Source of the DNA: Streptomyces huasconensis | Lineage (GTDB): Bacteria; Actinomycetota; Actinomycetes; Streptomycetales; Streptomycetaceae | Length of the DNA: 55,973 nucleotides | Assembly (NCBI GenBank): GCA_004010275.1 | Contig: RBWT01000028.1 | Location: 1-55,973, forward strand | Direction of reading: 5' to 3' | Part shown: one piece after another, positions 17,277 to 27,240 of the stretch | How positions within the stretch are numbered: the stretch's first letter is position 1 | How the letters are laid out: each line of letters begins with the position of its first letter | Notes under the pieces: model-generated | Told to the model about the DNA's origin: nothing | The model's database searches: none | What the model saw: the letters and a program-made list of their open reading frames with translations, nothing else | Position numbers and translations under genes: made by a program

Positions 17277-19062
17277 ATGGGGCACAGTCATGCCGAGGGA
17301 AGCACGCGGCGGGGGTTCGTCTCGGGGGCGCCGCGGTCGGCGGGCGGCCGCGCTGGGAGTGGGAGTGGCCGCGCGCCCCGCCGCCGCCGCGCCGGGAGCA
17401 CCACGGGCGAAGCAGTCCGGCGTACTCGGCGGCGGCGTCGCGGGGCTGACGGCCGCCCACGAACTGGCCGAGCGGGGCTTCGCCGTCACGGTCTACGAAC
17501 GCCGGGCGCTCGGCGGCAAGGCCCGCAGCATGGACGTGCCGGACAGCGCCAAGGGCAACCGCAGACCGCTGCCCGGAGAGCACGGCTTCCGCTTCATCCC
17601 GGGGATCTACCACAACCTCCCGGACACCATGCGCCGCATCCCCTTCCCCGGCAACGCCAACGGGGTGTGGGACAACCTCGTCGCGCCGCGCGAGATGTCG
17701 TTCGCGCGCACCGGCCGCGAGGATCTGCGGATGCCGATCCCGTGGCCGGGCAGTCGGCCCGAGCGGCTGAGCCTCGACGACATCGCCCGCGCGCTGACCG
17801 CGCTGCTCGACACGGCCTTCAACCTGCCGACGCACGAGGTCGCGTACTTCGTGAACCGCGCCCTGGTCTTCCTCACCAGCTGCGACGAGCGCCGCGACGA
17901 CGAGTGGGAGTCGACGCCGTGGTGGGACTTCGTGCGCGCCGAGAAGATGTCCAAGGACTACCAGCGCATCCTCGCGATCGGCGTCACCCGCAACATCGTC
18001 GCGACGAAGGCCGAGGAGGCGAGCACCCGCACGGTCGGCACCCTCGGCGAGGCCTTCGTCTTCAACGCGCTCGGCCAGGGCGCGGACGGCCCGCCGGACC
18101 GGCTCCTGAACGCGCCCACGAACGAGGCCTGGATCGATCCCTGGGTGACGCATCTGAAGTCGCTCGGCGTCGAGTTCCGCGTCGGCTGGACGGTGCGCGA
18201 GCTGGCGTACGGCGGCGGGCGTGTCACCAAGACCGTCGTCGAGGACCCGGACGGCGTACGGCGTGACATCACCGCCGACCACTACGTGCAGGCCATGCCG
18301 GTGGAGCACGCGCGCAGGACGTGGAGCGCCGCGATGAAGGCGGCCGACCCGCAGCTGGCGCGCTGCGACAAGCTGCAGACGGACTGGATGACGGGCATCC
18401 AGTTCTATCTGACCGAGCGTCCGCCCCTCGTGAAGGGCCACTTCAACTGCATCGACTCGCCCTGGTCGCTGACCGGCATCGCGCAGGCGGGCCACTGGCC
18501 GGAGCGCGATTTCCCGGCCGACTACGGCGACGGGGTGGCGGTCGAGTGCCTGTCGGTGGACATCTCCGAGTGGGACAAGCCGGGCATCCTGTACGGCAAG
18601 ACGGCCAAGCAGTGCACCCGCGACGAGGTCGCCAAGGAGGTGTGGGCGCAGCTCAAGGCGGCGCTGAACGACACCGGGAAGACAGTGCTGAAAGACGGCA
18701 AACTGCACTCGTGGTTCCTCGACCCGGGCGTCGACGGCCTCGGCACACCCAACCCGACGAACGACGACGAACTCCTCATTCACCCGGTCGGCACACTCCA
18801 CAACCGCCCCTCGGCCGCGACGAAGATCCCCAATCTCTTCCTCTCCGGCGACTACGTCTCCGTGGACATCGACCTCGCGACCATGGAGGGCGCCAACGCC
18901 TCGGCCCGCCAGGCGGTCAACGCGCTGTTGGCGCGGGTGGGTTCGGACCAGAAGCCGTGCACGGTGCGGCCGCTGTACCGCGCCCCGGCCGTGGAACTCG
19001 CCAAGCGCCACGACCGCACCCGCTACCGACTCGGCCTGCGCAACGCGCTCGATGTGGGCTGA
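17277..19062 (+). CDS. Tat-exported FAD-dependent oxidoreductase (phytoene-desaturase/amine-oxidase fold), frameshifted near its start
   Basis: This is a large flavoprotein with the Rossmann dinucleotide motif VLGGGVAGLTAAHELAERGF and the ERRALGGKARS segment typical of phytoene-desaturase-like and amine-oxidase-like enzymes. The C-terminal FAD-binding stretch is IPNLFLSGDYVSVDIDLATMEGANASARQAV. I place the start at ATG 17277 (MGHSHAEGSTRRGFVSG) because it supplies a twin-arginine signal. Similarity then moves to another frame near 17330, and a small defect may exist near 17420 just before the GGG motif. An intact frame for the main body begins at 17290. Export of a folded FAD enzyme by Tat is consistent. 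Substrate unknown; the homology is broad, so carotenoid work is not implied. The next gene begins 31 bp later. Confidence 0.82.
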
Positions 19063-19092
19063 TCGCGGGGGTGTACGAGGTATGACGTATGC

Positions 19093-20060
19093 ATGAGAAG
19101 ACGGTGGACGCGGACGCGTGCGGGACTGGGGGCGGTGATGCTGGCCGCCCTGGCGGTCGGCTGCACGGTGGAGACCGACAAGAAGGAGCCGCCTGCGAGC
19201 GGCCCCGCAGGCGCCCCCGGTGGCGGCCCCGGGAGGAGTCCCGGGGGCGGTGTCGCGCTCGCCGTGAAGATCGACAACGTCCCTCAGGCACGTCCGCAGA
19301 CGGGCCTGGACACCGCCGACGTCGTGTACGTCGAACAGGTGGAGGCGGGGCTGAGCCGCCTGATGGGCGTGTACGCGTCGCGGCTGCGGCCGCGGTCGGG
19401 CCGGTCCGCAGCGCGCGCGAGACGGATCTCGAACTCCTGCGCCAGTTCGACACGCCGGTGCTCGCGTTCTCCGGGGCGCAGTCGAAGCTGCTCCCGCTGA
19501 TCGCGGGAGCGCCCCTGCGGGCCGTGCCGCCGGAGAAGGCGGCTGAGGACGTCTACTACCGGGACGACGCCAGGGCGGCGCCGCACGATCTCTTCGTACG
19601 CCCCGGCGCCCTGAAGGTGGCCCCGCAGGCGAGCGCCCTGGAGAGCACCGGGTTCCGGTTCGGGCCGCGGCCGACCGGCGGCACTCCGGAGACGCACCGG
19701 ACGATCCGCTTCCCGTCGGCGCGCTTCGCGTTCGACTGGGTGGAGTACGAGGGCCGCTGGCGCATCACCATGGACGGCGAGCGGGCGCGGACCTCCGCGG
19801 GCAAGGAGCTGGCCGCGTCGACGGTCGTCGTGCAGTACACGAAGGTGCGGCCGTCCCAGTTCCACGACCGTTCGGGCAACGTCTCGCCGTTCACCGAGAC
19901 CGTCGGCGAGGGCGGTGCGCGCGTCCTGCGGGACGGGCACGCCTATGACGCGCGGTGGAAGCGCGCGTCGGCCGAGGACGGCACCCACTTCACGACGCCC
20001 GACGGCAGGCTGCTGCCGTTCGCCAAGGGGCAGGTGTGGGTGGTGTACGCGCAGCCGTGA
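19093..20060 (+). CDS. DUF3048 lipoprotein, frameshifted
   Basis: This is a surface lipoprotein. The signal peptide ends in a lipobox-like LAALAVGC, followed by a Gly/Pro-rich spacer. The DUF3048 domain begins VALAVKIDNVPQARPQTGLDTADVVYVEQVEAGLSR-like (read in two parts) and ends with a second lobe (FDWVEYEGRWRITMDGER, DGTHFTTPDGRLLPFAKGQVWVVY). The frame changes once, near 19395. Restored length is about 322 aa. Family members (YerB-like) are of unknown function. The gene sits 31 bp after the FAD oxidoreductase and is likely co-transcribed. It is convergent with the pcaV regulator. Confidence 0.85.
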
Positions 20061-20067
20061 CGGGCGC

Positions 20068-20535
20068 TCAGGACCGGGGCGCCCCCGGCGGCTGACCGGG
20101 GTCGCGCAGGCTCTCCGCGGCGTCCGCGACCCGCTGGGTCAGGTCGAAGAAGAGGCTCTGTTCCTCGGTGGAGAGCGGGGCGAGGAACACCTGGTTCATC
20201 CGGGCGGTGCGCACGGTCAGCCTGCGGTGCGTGTTCCTGCCCTCGTCGGTGAGGCGCAGCAGGTAGCGGCGGCCGTCCTGCGGGTCGCGGACCTTGTCGA
20301 GCAGCTCGCGGCGGATCAGCCGGCCGATGACCTCGGCGACGGTGGACCGGTCGAGGCCCACCCGCTCCCCCACGGTGCGCTGGTCGAGGCCGGGCTCGGC
20401 GACGAGGGCGTTGAGGACCGCGAACTGCGGTGAGGTGATCTCCTCGGAGACCATCGTGTTCCACAGGAGGTGGTGCGCCTGCTGGAGCCGCCGGGCCAGG
20501 TGCCCGGGATGGGTGGCGAGGTCCACCGCGGCCAT
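20068..20535 (-). CDS. pcaV: MarR-family repressor of the pca operon (PcaV-like)
   Basis: This 155-aa winged-helix regulator diverges from the protocatechuate operon. The helix-turn-helix and wing are visible ([30 protein letters not shown], then [16 protein letters not shown]). In S. coelicolor PcaV, protocatechuate binding relieves repression of the neighbouring pca genes and Arg15 contacts the ligand; an Arg is present at exactly residue 15 here (HLARRL). I chose ATG 20535 ([10 protein letters not shown]) for this reason and for normal MarR length; the longer upstream reading would run through the promoter region. Autoregulation through the shared 200-bp divergent region is expected. Confidence 0.9.
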   Translation of the reverse strand: MAAVDLATHPGHLARRLQQAHHLLWNTMVSEEITSPQFAVLNALVAEPGLDQRTVGERVGLDRSTVAEVIGRLIRRELLDKVRDPQDGRRYLLRLTDEGRNTHRRLTVRTARMNQVFLAPLSTEEQSLFFDLTQRVADAAESLRDPGQPPGAPRS

Positions 20536-20675
20536 GGGTTCCTCCGCTTCTCCGGTGCACCGGCGCACCGGATTTTCCGGCGGTTTTCGTCGGTGTACTG
20601 AACGATACCCGCTCCCGATTCCCTGTGCTGCCCGCTCTTGCCAGGGAGTTGAGGCGACCCCTACCCTCGCAGAAA

Positions 20676-20693
20676 TACTCAGTGCCCTGATTA
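20676..20693. promoter_or_regulatory. Candidate PcaV operator (imperfect 18-bp inverted repeat)
   Basis: TACTCAG-TGCC-CTGATTA has 6 of 7 positions symmetric per arm and lies in an AT-richer patch, 45 bp before the pcaI start and 140 bp from the pcaV start. Position and symmetry suit a MarR dimer. Comparison with the footprinted S. coelicolor site was not possible. Confidence 0.5.
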
Positions 20694-20737
20694 ATTGCTG
20701 TGCGTTGATCCGGGCCGGCAAGAGAGGGGGCGTGCGG

Positions 20738-21494
20738 ATGGACAAGGTGGTGGCCACGGCCGCCGAGGCGGTGGCCGATGTCCGGGACGGGGCGTCGCTC
20801 GCGGTCGGCGGCTTCGGTCTGAGCGGCGTGCCGAACGAGCTGATACGGGCGCTGCACGCGTCCGGGGCCTCGGACCTGCGCGTGGTGTCCAACAACTGCG
20901 GCGCGCTGGACTCCGGCCTCGCGGTGCTCCTGTCGGCCGGGCGCATCGCCCGCGTGACCGGCTCCTACATCGGCGCCAACAAGGAGTTCGCCCGGCCAGT
21001 ACCTGGGCGGCGAACTGGAGGTCGAGATGATCCCGCAGGGCACGCTGGCCGAGCGGCTGCGGGCGGGCGGGGCCGGCATCCCGGCGTTCTACACCCCCGC
21101 CGGGGTCGGCACGCAGGTCGCCGAGGGCGGGCTGCCGTGGCGCTACGACGGGGAGGGCGGCGTCGCGCTCGCCTCGCCGCCCAAGGAGGTACGCGAGTTC
21201 GACGGCACCCCCTACGTCCTGGAGCACGGCATCCGCACCGACTTCGCGCTGGTGCGGGCGGCCAGGGGCGACCGGCACGGCAACCTCGTCTTCCGCAGGT
21301 CCTCCCGGAACTTCAACCCGCTCGCGGCGATGGCGGGGCGCGTCGCCGTCGCGGAGGTGGAGGAGCTGGTGGAGCCCGGCGAGATCGACCCGGACGCGGT
21401 GCATCTGCCCGGCGTCTTCGTGCAGCGCGTGGTCGCGCTCACCCCGGACCAGGCGGCGGACAAGCGGATCGAGAAGCGGACGGTGAGCGGCTGA
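20738..21494 (+). CDS. pcaI: 3-oxoadipate CoA-transferase subunit A, one-base insertion
   Basis: This is the alpha subunit of the transferase that moves CoA from succinyl-CoA to beta-ketoadipate in protocatechuate catabolism. The family start [27 protein letters not shown] is followed by [10 protein letters not shown] and [15 protein letters not shown]. Near 20995 the frame changes; removing one C restores [25 protein letters not shown] and a 251-aa protein, so this is almost certainly an insertion error. [17 protein letters not shown] and [19 protein letters not shown] motifs follow. ATG 20738 has a purine-rich site (AGAGAGGGGG) upstream. It is the first gene of the pca operon; its stop overlaps the pcaJ start (TGATG). 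Confidence 0.9.
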
Positions 21495-22141
21495 TGCCCT
21501 GGACCCGCGGACAGATGGCGGCCCGCGCCGCGCGCGAACTGCGCGACGGGCAGTACGTGAACCTGGGCATCGGCCTACCCACGCTGATCCCGAACCACCT
21601 CCCGCCCGGCGTCGAAGTGGTCCTGGAGTCCGAGAACGGCATCCTCGGGGTGGGCCCCTACCCGACGGAGGACGAGGTCGACCCCGACCTGATCAACGCG
21701 GGCAAGGAGACCGTGACCGTGCTGCCGGGCGCCTCCTTCTTCGACTCGGCGCTCTCCTTCGGGATGATCCGCGGCGGCCACATCGATGTGGCCGTGCTCG
21801 GCGCGATGCAGGTCTCCGCGCGCGGGGACCTCGCCAACTGGGCGGTCCCCGGCAAGATGATCACCGGCATCGGCGGGGCGATGGACCTGGTGCACGGCGC
21901 CCGTACCGTCATCGTCGTCATGACGCACACCGCCAAGGACGGCACCGCGAAGATCGTCGAGGAGTGCGGTCTGCCGCTGACGGGCAAGGGATGCGTCGAC
22001 CGGGTCATCACCGACCTCTGCGTCCTCGATGTCACGGAACGCGGCCTGGAGCTGGCCGAGTTGGCGCCGGGGTGCACGGTGGAGGAGGTCGTCGCGCGGA
22101 CCTCCGCCGAGATCCGCCCATCGGCGGGCTTCACGTCATGA
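21494..22141 (+). CDS. pcaJ: 3-oxoadipate CoA-transferase subunit B
   Basis: This is the beta subunit of the 3-oxoadipate CoA-transferase; 215 aa and intact. The catalytic glutamate motif of class I CoA-transferases, ESENG, is present in [16 protein letters not shown]. Later family stretches are [34 protein letters not shown] and [10 protein letters not shown]. It overlaps pcaI upstream (TGATG) and pcaH downstream (ATGA), so the three are translationally coupled. The intact catalytic motif here is a useful contrast to the related but hydrolytic IpdB encoded at 29.7 kb. Confidence 0.95.
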   Translation: MPWTRGQMAARAARELRDGQYVNLGIGLPTLIPNHLPPGVEVVLESENGILGVGPYPTEDEVDPDLINAGKETVTVLPGASFFDSALSFGMIRGGHIDVAVLGAMQVSARGDLANWAVPGKMITGIGGAMDLVHGARTVIVVMTHTAKDGTAKIVEECGLPLTGKGCVDRVITDLCVLDVTERGLELAELAPGCTVEEVVARTSAEIRPSAGFTS

Positions 22142-23015
22142 CCACGGGAACGCCGACCTCGACCTCGGAGACGCAGGACACCATGACCACGACCACCTCC
22201 TCCCCTTCCACGCCCTCTTCCCCGTCGGCCGCCTCCTTCCCCTCACAGCCCGCCGCGCCGTTGCCCGACGGCCTCAGCCAGGACGCGGTGGACACCGAGA
22301 TCGCGAAGGCGCTGCGGCGGCGCCGGGCGGCGGGCACCACCCGCCGCGCGACTACCCGCCCTACCGCAGCAGCCACTTCCGCCACCCGAAGCAGCCACTG
22401 GTCCCGCTGCGCGACCCCGAGGCGGTGGAGCTGACCGGTCCCGTGTTCGGCGTCACCGACGTCACCGCCCTGGACCGGGATCTGACGCGCCGGCACCAGG
22501 GCGAGCCGCTCGGTGAGCGCATCACCGTCACCGGGCGCGTCCTGGACCGCCGGGGGCGGCCCGTGCGCGGCCAGCTGGTCGAGCTGTGGCAGGCCAACGC
22601 GTCCGGGCGGTACGCCCATCAGCTGGACCAGCACCCGGCGCCCCTGGACCCGAACTTCACGGGCTTCGGCCGCTGTCTGACCGACGACGCGGGAACGTAC
22701 TCCTTCACGACCATCAAGCCGGGCGCCTATCCGTGGCGCAACCACGTCAACGCCTGGCGTCCGGCGCACCTCCACTTCTCGCTCTTCGGCACGGCCTTCA
22801 CCCAGCGCCTGGTCACCCAGATGTACTTCCCCGGGGACCCCCTCTTCCCGTACGACCCCGTGCTGCGCTCGGTGACCGACGAGTCCGCGCGGCGGCGCCT
22901 CGTCTGCGCCTACGACCACGCCCTGTCCGTCCCCGAGTGGTCGCTCGGCTACCGCTGGGACATCGTCCTGGACGGCCCGTCCGCGACCCTCTTCGAAGAA
23001 GGCGATCCCAGCTGA
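22138..23015 (+). CDS. pcaH: Protocatechuate 3,4-dioxygenase beta subunit, frameshifted
   Basis: This is the catalytic, iron-bearing subunit of the intradiol dioxygenase that cleaves protocatechuate to beta-carboxymuconate. After a Thr/Ser/Pro-rich leader and [16 protein letters not shown], the frame changes near 22338. Similarity then continues: [49 protein letters not shown], and the Fe(III) region [23 protein letters not shown] with Tyr and the two His ligands. ATG 22138 overlaps the pcaJ stop (ATGA); a second ATG at 22182 would remove most of the low-complexity leader and give a more typical length. The stop overlaps the pcaG start. Confidence 0.9.
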
Positions 23016-23585
23016 TGTCCGCGTCCGCCGCCAACCCGCTCCCCACGCCCTCCCAGACCGTCGGGCCCTTCTACGGCTACGCGCTGCCCTTCCCGCGCGG
23101 CGGTGAGGTCGCGCCCGTGGGTCACCCGGACACCATCACGCTGCACGGGTACGTGTACGACGGCGCGGGGCAGCCCGTCCCCGACGCCCTGATCGAAACC
23201 TGGCAGCCCGCTCCTGACTGCTCGCGCGCGGGCGCCCCCCGGATCGCTGCGGCACGACCCCGTGACGGGGCGGCCGTCGGGCGCGACGGTGTCGCGTTCA
23301 CCGGCTTCGGCCGGGTCCCGACCGACGCGGACGGCCACTGGGCGGTGCGGACGCTGCCGCCGGGCGGTGTCTCGTACATCTCGCTCGCCGTCTTCGCGCG
23401 CGGGCTGCTGCATCACCTCTACACGCGCGCGTACCTGGTGGAGGAGCCCGGGGTACGCGCTGCTCGGCTCGCTGGACGCCGACCGGCGCGCCACGCTGAT
23501 CGCCCGGAGCGAGGCCCCGCGCACGTACCGCTTCGACATCCGGCTCCAAGGGGCGGACGAGACGGTCTTCCTGGAGTTCGCGTGA
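23015..23585 (+). CDS. pcaG: Protocatechuate 3,4-dioxygenase alpha subunit, frameshifted
   Basis: This is the partner subunit of PcaH. The start, PTPSQTVGPFYGYALPF, and DTITLHGYVYDGAGQPVPDALIETWQP are characteristic. Between about 23220 and 23280 the reading is disturbed: in the neighbouring frame the expected GSLRHDPVTGRPSG appears, then the first frame resumes with GRDGVAFTGFGRVPTDADGHW, suggesting two compensating indels. A further shift near 23455 leads to YALLGSLDADRRATLIA and the C-terminal YRFDIRLQGADETVFLEFA. Restored length is about 190 aa, normal for PcaG. The stop overlaps the GTG of pcaB. Confidence 0.88.
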
Positions 23586-25065
23586 GCGGCCTGTTCTCTC
23601 CCGGATGGGCGGGTTCCGCCGCCGAGGAGTCGACCGGTGACCTCGCCTTCCTCCAGGCCCTGCTGGACGCCGAGGCGGCGCTGACCCGCGCCCAGGCCGC
23701 CGTGGGCCTCGCCCCCTCGGAGGCCGCCGCGGCGGTCACGCGGGCGGCCGCGGACGCGACCCGCTTCGACGCGCGCGGCATCGCCCTCCGCGCGCGGGAG
23801 GGCGGCAACCCGGTCATCCCCCTGGTGGCCGACCTCACGGCAGCGGTGCCCGCCGACGCGGCGCCCTACGTCCACCGGGGTGCGACGAGCCAGGACATCC
23901 TCGACACCGCGCTGATGCTGGTCGCCGAGCGCACGCTGGACCCGCTCCTCACGGACCTGTCCCGCACCGAACGCGCCCTGGCCCGCCTCGCGTCGCGCCA
24001 CCGGGACACGGTGCTGCCGGGCCGCACACTGACACAGCACGCGGTGCCGACGACGTTCGGGCTGAAGGCCGCGGGGTGGCGCTCGCTGGTGCTCGATGCG
24101 CGCGAACGGGTCGCGGGGGCACGGGCGGCGCTGCCGGTGCAACTGGGCGGGGCGGCCGGGACGCTGGCGGCGTTCCAGGCGTACGGGGGCGGGGGACCGG
24201 GCGGGCTCGGCGAGCGAGGCGTGCCAGGGCTCGTGGCGGCCTTCGCGCGTGAGCTGGCGCTCGTCGAGCCGCTGTTGCCCTGGCACACCCTGCGTACGCC
24301 CGTCGCCGACCTCGCGGCCGCCCTCGCCTTCACGGCCGGGGCCCTCGGCAAGGCCGCGGTGGACGTGGCGACGCTCTCCCGGACGGAGATCGGCGAGCTG
24401 TCCGAGGGCTCCGGCGGGGGTTCGTCCGCCATGCCCCACAAGGCGAACCCGGTCCGCGCCACGCTCATCACCGCCGCCGCGCGCCGCGCGCCCGCCCTCG
24501 CGGCCACCCTCCTCGGTTCCCTCGCCGCCGAGGACGAACGGCCCGCGGGCGCCTGGCACGCCGAGTGGGAACCGCTGCGCGACCAGCTCGCCTGGCCGGC
24601 GGCGCCGCCCGTGACGCGGCCGAGATGGCCGAAGGGCTGCGCGTCCACCCCGACGTCATGCGCGAACACCTCGACCTGACGGGCGGGTTGATCGTGTCCG
24701 AACGGCTCGTCGCCGTGTTCACCCCGCTGCTCGGCCGGGCCCGCGCGAAGCGGCTGCTGAGTGAGGCGGCACGGCGTACGCGCGTCGAGGGGCGCACGCT
24801 CGCGGAGGTCCTCGGGGAGATCCTGGCCGACTTCGGGGAGAGCTTGTCCGAGGAGGCCGCCCCGGAGGGGGTCGCCCCGGAGGAGGCCAACCCGGAGGAG
24901 GCCAACCCGGAGGAGGCTGCCCCGGAGGGGGTCGCCCCGGAGGGGGTCGATCTCGCCGCCCTCGCCACCCTCTGTGATCCCGCCCGCCTCTCCGAACTCA
25001 CCGACCCCACCCGCTACACCGGCTCCGCCGGCACCCTCACCGACCGCGCCCTGGAGCGACGTTGA
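23582..25065 (+). CDS. pcaB: 3-carboxy-cis,cis-muconate cycloisomerase, frameshifted and with a repeat-expanded insert
   Basis: This is the second enzyme of the protocatechuate branch and a fumarase/ASL-superfamily member. The N-terminal region (LFSPGWAGSAAEESTGDLAFLQALLDAEAALTRAQ), YVHRGATSQDILDTALML and the superfamily signature GSSAMPHKANPV are all present. The frame changes near 24600 (WHAEW then ALAGGAARDAAEMAEGLRVHP). Close to the C-terminus, after LADFGESLSEEA, there is an acidic [A/N]-P-E-[E/G]-[A/V] pentapeptide repeat of about seven units before the normal-looking tail LAALCDPARLSELTDPTRYTG-like. That insert is not part of the conserved fold. The stop overlaps the TTG of pcaL. Confidence 0.9.
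24850..24951 (+). repeat. 15-bp minisatellite inside pcaB
   Basis: About 6.8 tandem units of 15 bp, consensus GAGGAGGCCAACCCG or GAGGGGGTCGCCCCG, run in frame and encode PEEAN/PEEAA/PEGVA pentapeptides. The two unit types alternate in blocks, so the array looks generated by slippage or unequal exchange and should vary between strains. Confidence 0.9.
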
Positions 25066-26240
25066 CGACCCTCCCGAACGGCAGGCTGCCGCACCACACC
25101 ATCGAGGGGCCGGGCAGCGCTCCTGCGCTCCTCCTCGGGCCGTCCCTCGGCACGTCGACCGCCCTGTGGGACGCCGTCGCGCCGGAACTGGCCACCGTCC
25201 ACCGAGTGGTGCGCTGGGATCTGCCCGGCCACGGCCGGTCCCCCGCGGAGCTGATCGGGCCCGGCGCCACGGACGCCGATCTCGCCGCACTCGTCCTCGC
25301 GCTCGCCGACACCCTCGGCATCGACCGCTTCGCGTACGCGGGTGTCTCGCTCGGCGGTGCCGTCGGACTGCATCTCGCGGCCCACCACCCGGAGCGCGTG
25401 ACGAGCCGCGCCGCGTCTGTACGTCGCTGCACTTCGGCGGCGCGGAGCCGTGGCGTGAGCGGGCCGCGACCGTGCGCCGCGAGGGCCTGGCGGCGCTAGC
25501 GGAGTCGGCGCCGCGGCGCTGGTTCACGCCCGGGTTCACGGTTCCCGCCCTGGTGGCCGACCACGCGGCCGCCGATCCGGGCGCGTACGCAGCGTGCTGC
25601 GACGCTTTGGCCGCGTACGACCTGCGGGACGGCGTGGCGTCGGTCGCCGCGCCCACGCTGGTGCTCGCCGGGCGCGAGGACCCGGCGACGCCGCCCGCCC
25701 ACGCGCGGGAGATCGCCGTCGCGGTGCCGGGCGCGTCCCTGGTGGAACTCGCGGGGCGCCTCGCATCTGGCACCCCGCGGGAGCGCCCCCACTGCCGTGA
25801 GCGCCGCGCTGCGCGCCCACTTCGCCGGCTCGACCGGGTCTCCGGGTCCGGTGGGGGGCGGTGGGGCGGCCGTGCGCCGCGCGGTGCTCGGTGACGCGCA
25901 CGTCGACCGCGCGCAGGCCGCCACCACGCCGTTCACCGCCCGCTTCCAGGACTTCATCTCCCGGTACGCGTGGGGGGAGATCTGGACCGACCCCACGCTC
26001 TCGCACCGCGAACGCAGCATGATCACGCTGACGGCGCTGGTGGCCCATGGTCATCTCGCGGAGTTGGCCCTGCATGTCCGCGCCGCCCGCCGCAACGGCC
26101 TCACGCCCGAGGAGATCGGCGCGGTCCTGCTCCAGACGGCGGTCTACTGCGGTGTACCGGCGGCCAACGCGGCGTTCGGGGTGGCTCAGCGGGTGCTGGC
26201 GGAGGAGGAGACGGCGACGGGGCCCGAGGCACGGGGCTGA
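25062..26240 (+). CDS. pcaL: PcaL: 3-oxoadipate enol-lactonase fused to 4-carboxymuconolactone decarboxylase, frameshifted
   Basis: This bifunctional protein carries out the last two pre-CoA steps of the pathway, a fusion known in actinobacteria. The N-terminal alpha/beta hydrolase (PcaD) shows RWDLPGHGRSP, the nucleophile elbow AGVSLGGAVGL and TLVLAGREDPATPP. The C-terminal decarboxylase (PcaC) shows FQDFISRYAWGEIWTDPTLSHRERSMITLTALVAHGHLAELALHVRAA and GVPAANAAF. Frames change near 25410 and 25775; the linker HLAPRGSAPTAVSAALRAHF is recovered in the last frame, so both halves belong to one gene. The TTG start at 25062 overlaps the pcaB stop (TTGA). This ends the operon; no pcaF thiolase follows. 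Confidence 0.88.
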
Positions 26241-26272
26241 GGCCCGGGCTGAGGCCCGGGACTGAGGCCCGG
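26234..26272. repeat. Short GGGCTGAGGCCC direct repeats between convergent genes
   Basis: Three copies of a 12-13 bp unit (GGGCTGAGGCCC) span the pcaL stop and the 3' end of the convergent SDR gene. Each unit contains GGGC and GCCC arms, so the region can form alternative hairpins and may act as the terminator for both operons. Confidence 0.55.
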
Positions 26273-27218
26273 TCAGCGTGCCCCGTACACAGGTCCGGGC
26301 GGCTGGGCGTCGGTGAGGAGCTTGCGGGCCGTCTCGCCCGCTTCGGCCGGGGTCCAGCGGGCTCCCTTGTCCGCGGTCGGTCCCGGCCGCCAGCCCTCCA
26401 TGACGGTGATGCGGCCGGCCTCCGCCTCGAAGACGCGGCCGGTGACCCCGGCCGAGGCGGCGGAGCCGAGCCAGACGACGAGCGGTGACACGTTCTCCGG
26501 GGCCATCGCGTCGAAGGCCCCGTCCGCCGGGGCGGCCATGGTGTCGGCGAACGTCTGCTCGGTCATGCGGGTGCGGGCGGTGGGCGCGATGGCGTTCACG
26601 CGTACTCCGTAGGCGGCCAGTTCTGCGGAGGCGACCATGGTGAGGCCGAGGATGCCGGCTTTGGCGGCGCTGTAGTTGCCCTGGCCGACGCTGCCCAGCA
26701 GGCCCGCGCCGGAGCTGGTGTTGACCACGCACGCGTGCGGCACGCGCCCGGCCTTCGTCTCGGCCCGCCAGTGGGCCGCCGCGTGCTTCAGGGGGAGGAA
26801 GTGCCCCTTGAGGTGGACCCGCAGCACCGCGTCCCAGTCGTCCTCGTCGAGGTTGACCAGCATGCGGTCGCGCAGGAAGCCCGCGTTGTTGACGAGGGTG
26901 TCGAGGCGTCCGTACGTGTCGAGGGCGGTCCGCACCAGCGAGGCGGCGCCCTCGGGCGTCGCGATGTCACCGCCGTGCGCGACGGCGTCACCGCCCGCCG
27001 CGCGGATCTCCTCGACGACGGCGCGCGCCGGACCGTCGGTCCCTCCGGGTCCCCCTGGCCCGTCGGAGCCGTCCGGTGCCACGCCGAGGTCGTTGACGAC
27101 GACGGAGGCACCCCTCGGAGGCGTACGCGCGCGCGTGGGCGCGGCCGAGCCCCCGGCCCGCGCCCGTGACGATGACGACGCGGCCCGCGCAGATTCCGGA
27201 TGCGGCGGCTGAGGTCAT
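26273..27218 (-). CDS. Short-chain dehydrogenase, Rv3548c-like (KstR2-type cluster), frameshifted
   Basis: This is an NAD(P)-dependent SDR. The cofactor motif TGAGRGLGRAHARAYASEG lies at the start, followed by LVNNAGFLRDRML, the catalytic region VNTSSGAGLLGSVGQGNYSAAKAGILGLT (Ser, Tyr, Lys) and NAIAPTARTRMTEQ. The frame changes near 27110; skipping one base gives SVVVNDLGVAPDGSDG. Restored length is about 315 aa with a C-terminal extension after the SDR fold, as in the mycobacterial protein beside echA20 (Rv3548c), an orthologue by gene order. It is the second gene leftward from the operator at 28026 and probably acts on a ring-degradation CoA-ester. Its precise step is unknown. Confidence 0.82.
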
Positions 27219-27240
27219 GCGGCAACTCCCTGTGGGTCGT

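Noticed and set aside
23582..25065. pcaB as two separate genes split at the frame change
   Set aside because: The second part carries the expected C-terminal portion of the same family with no independent start or ribosome site.
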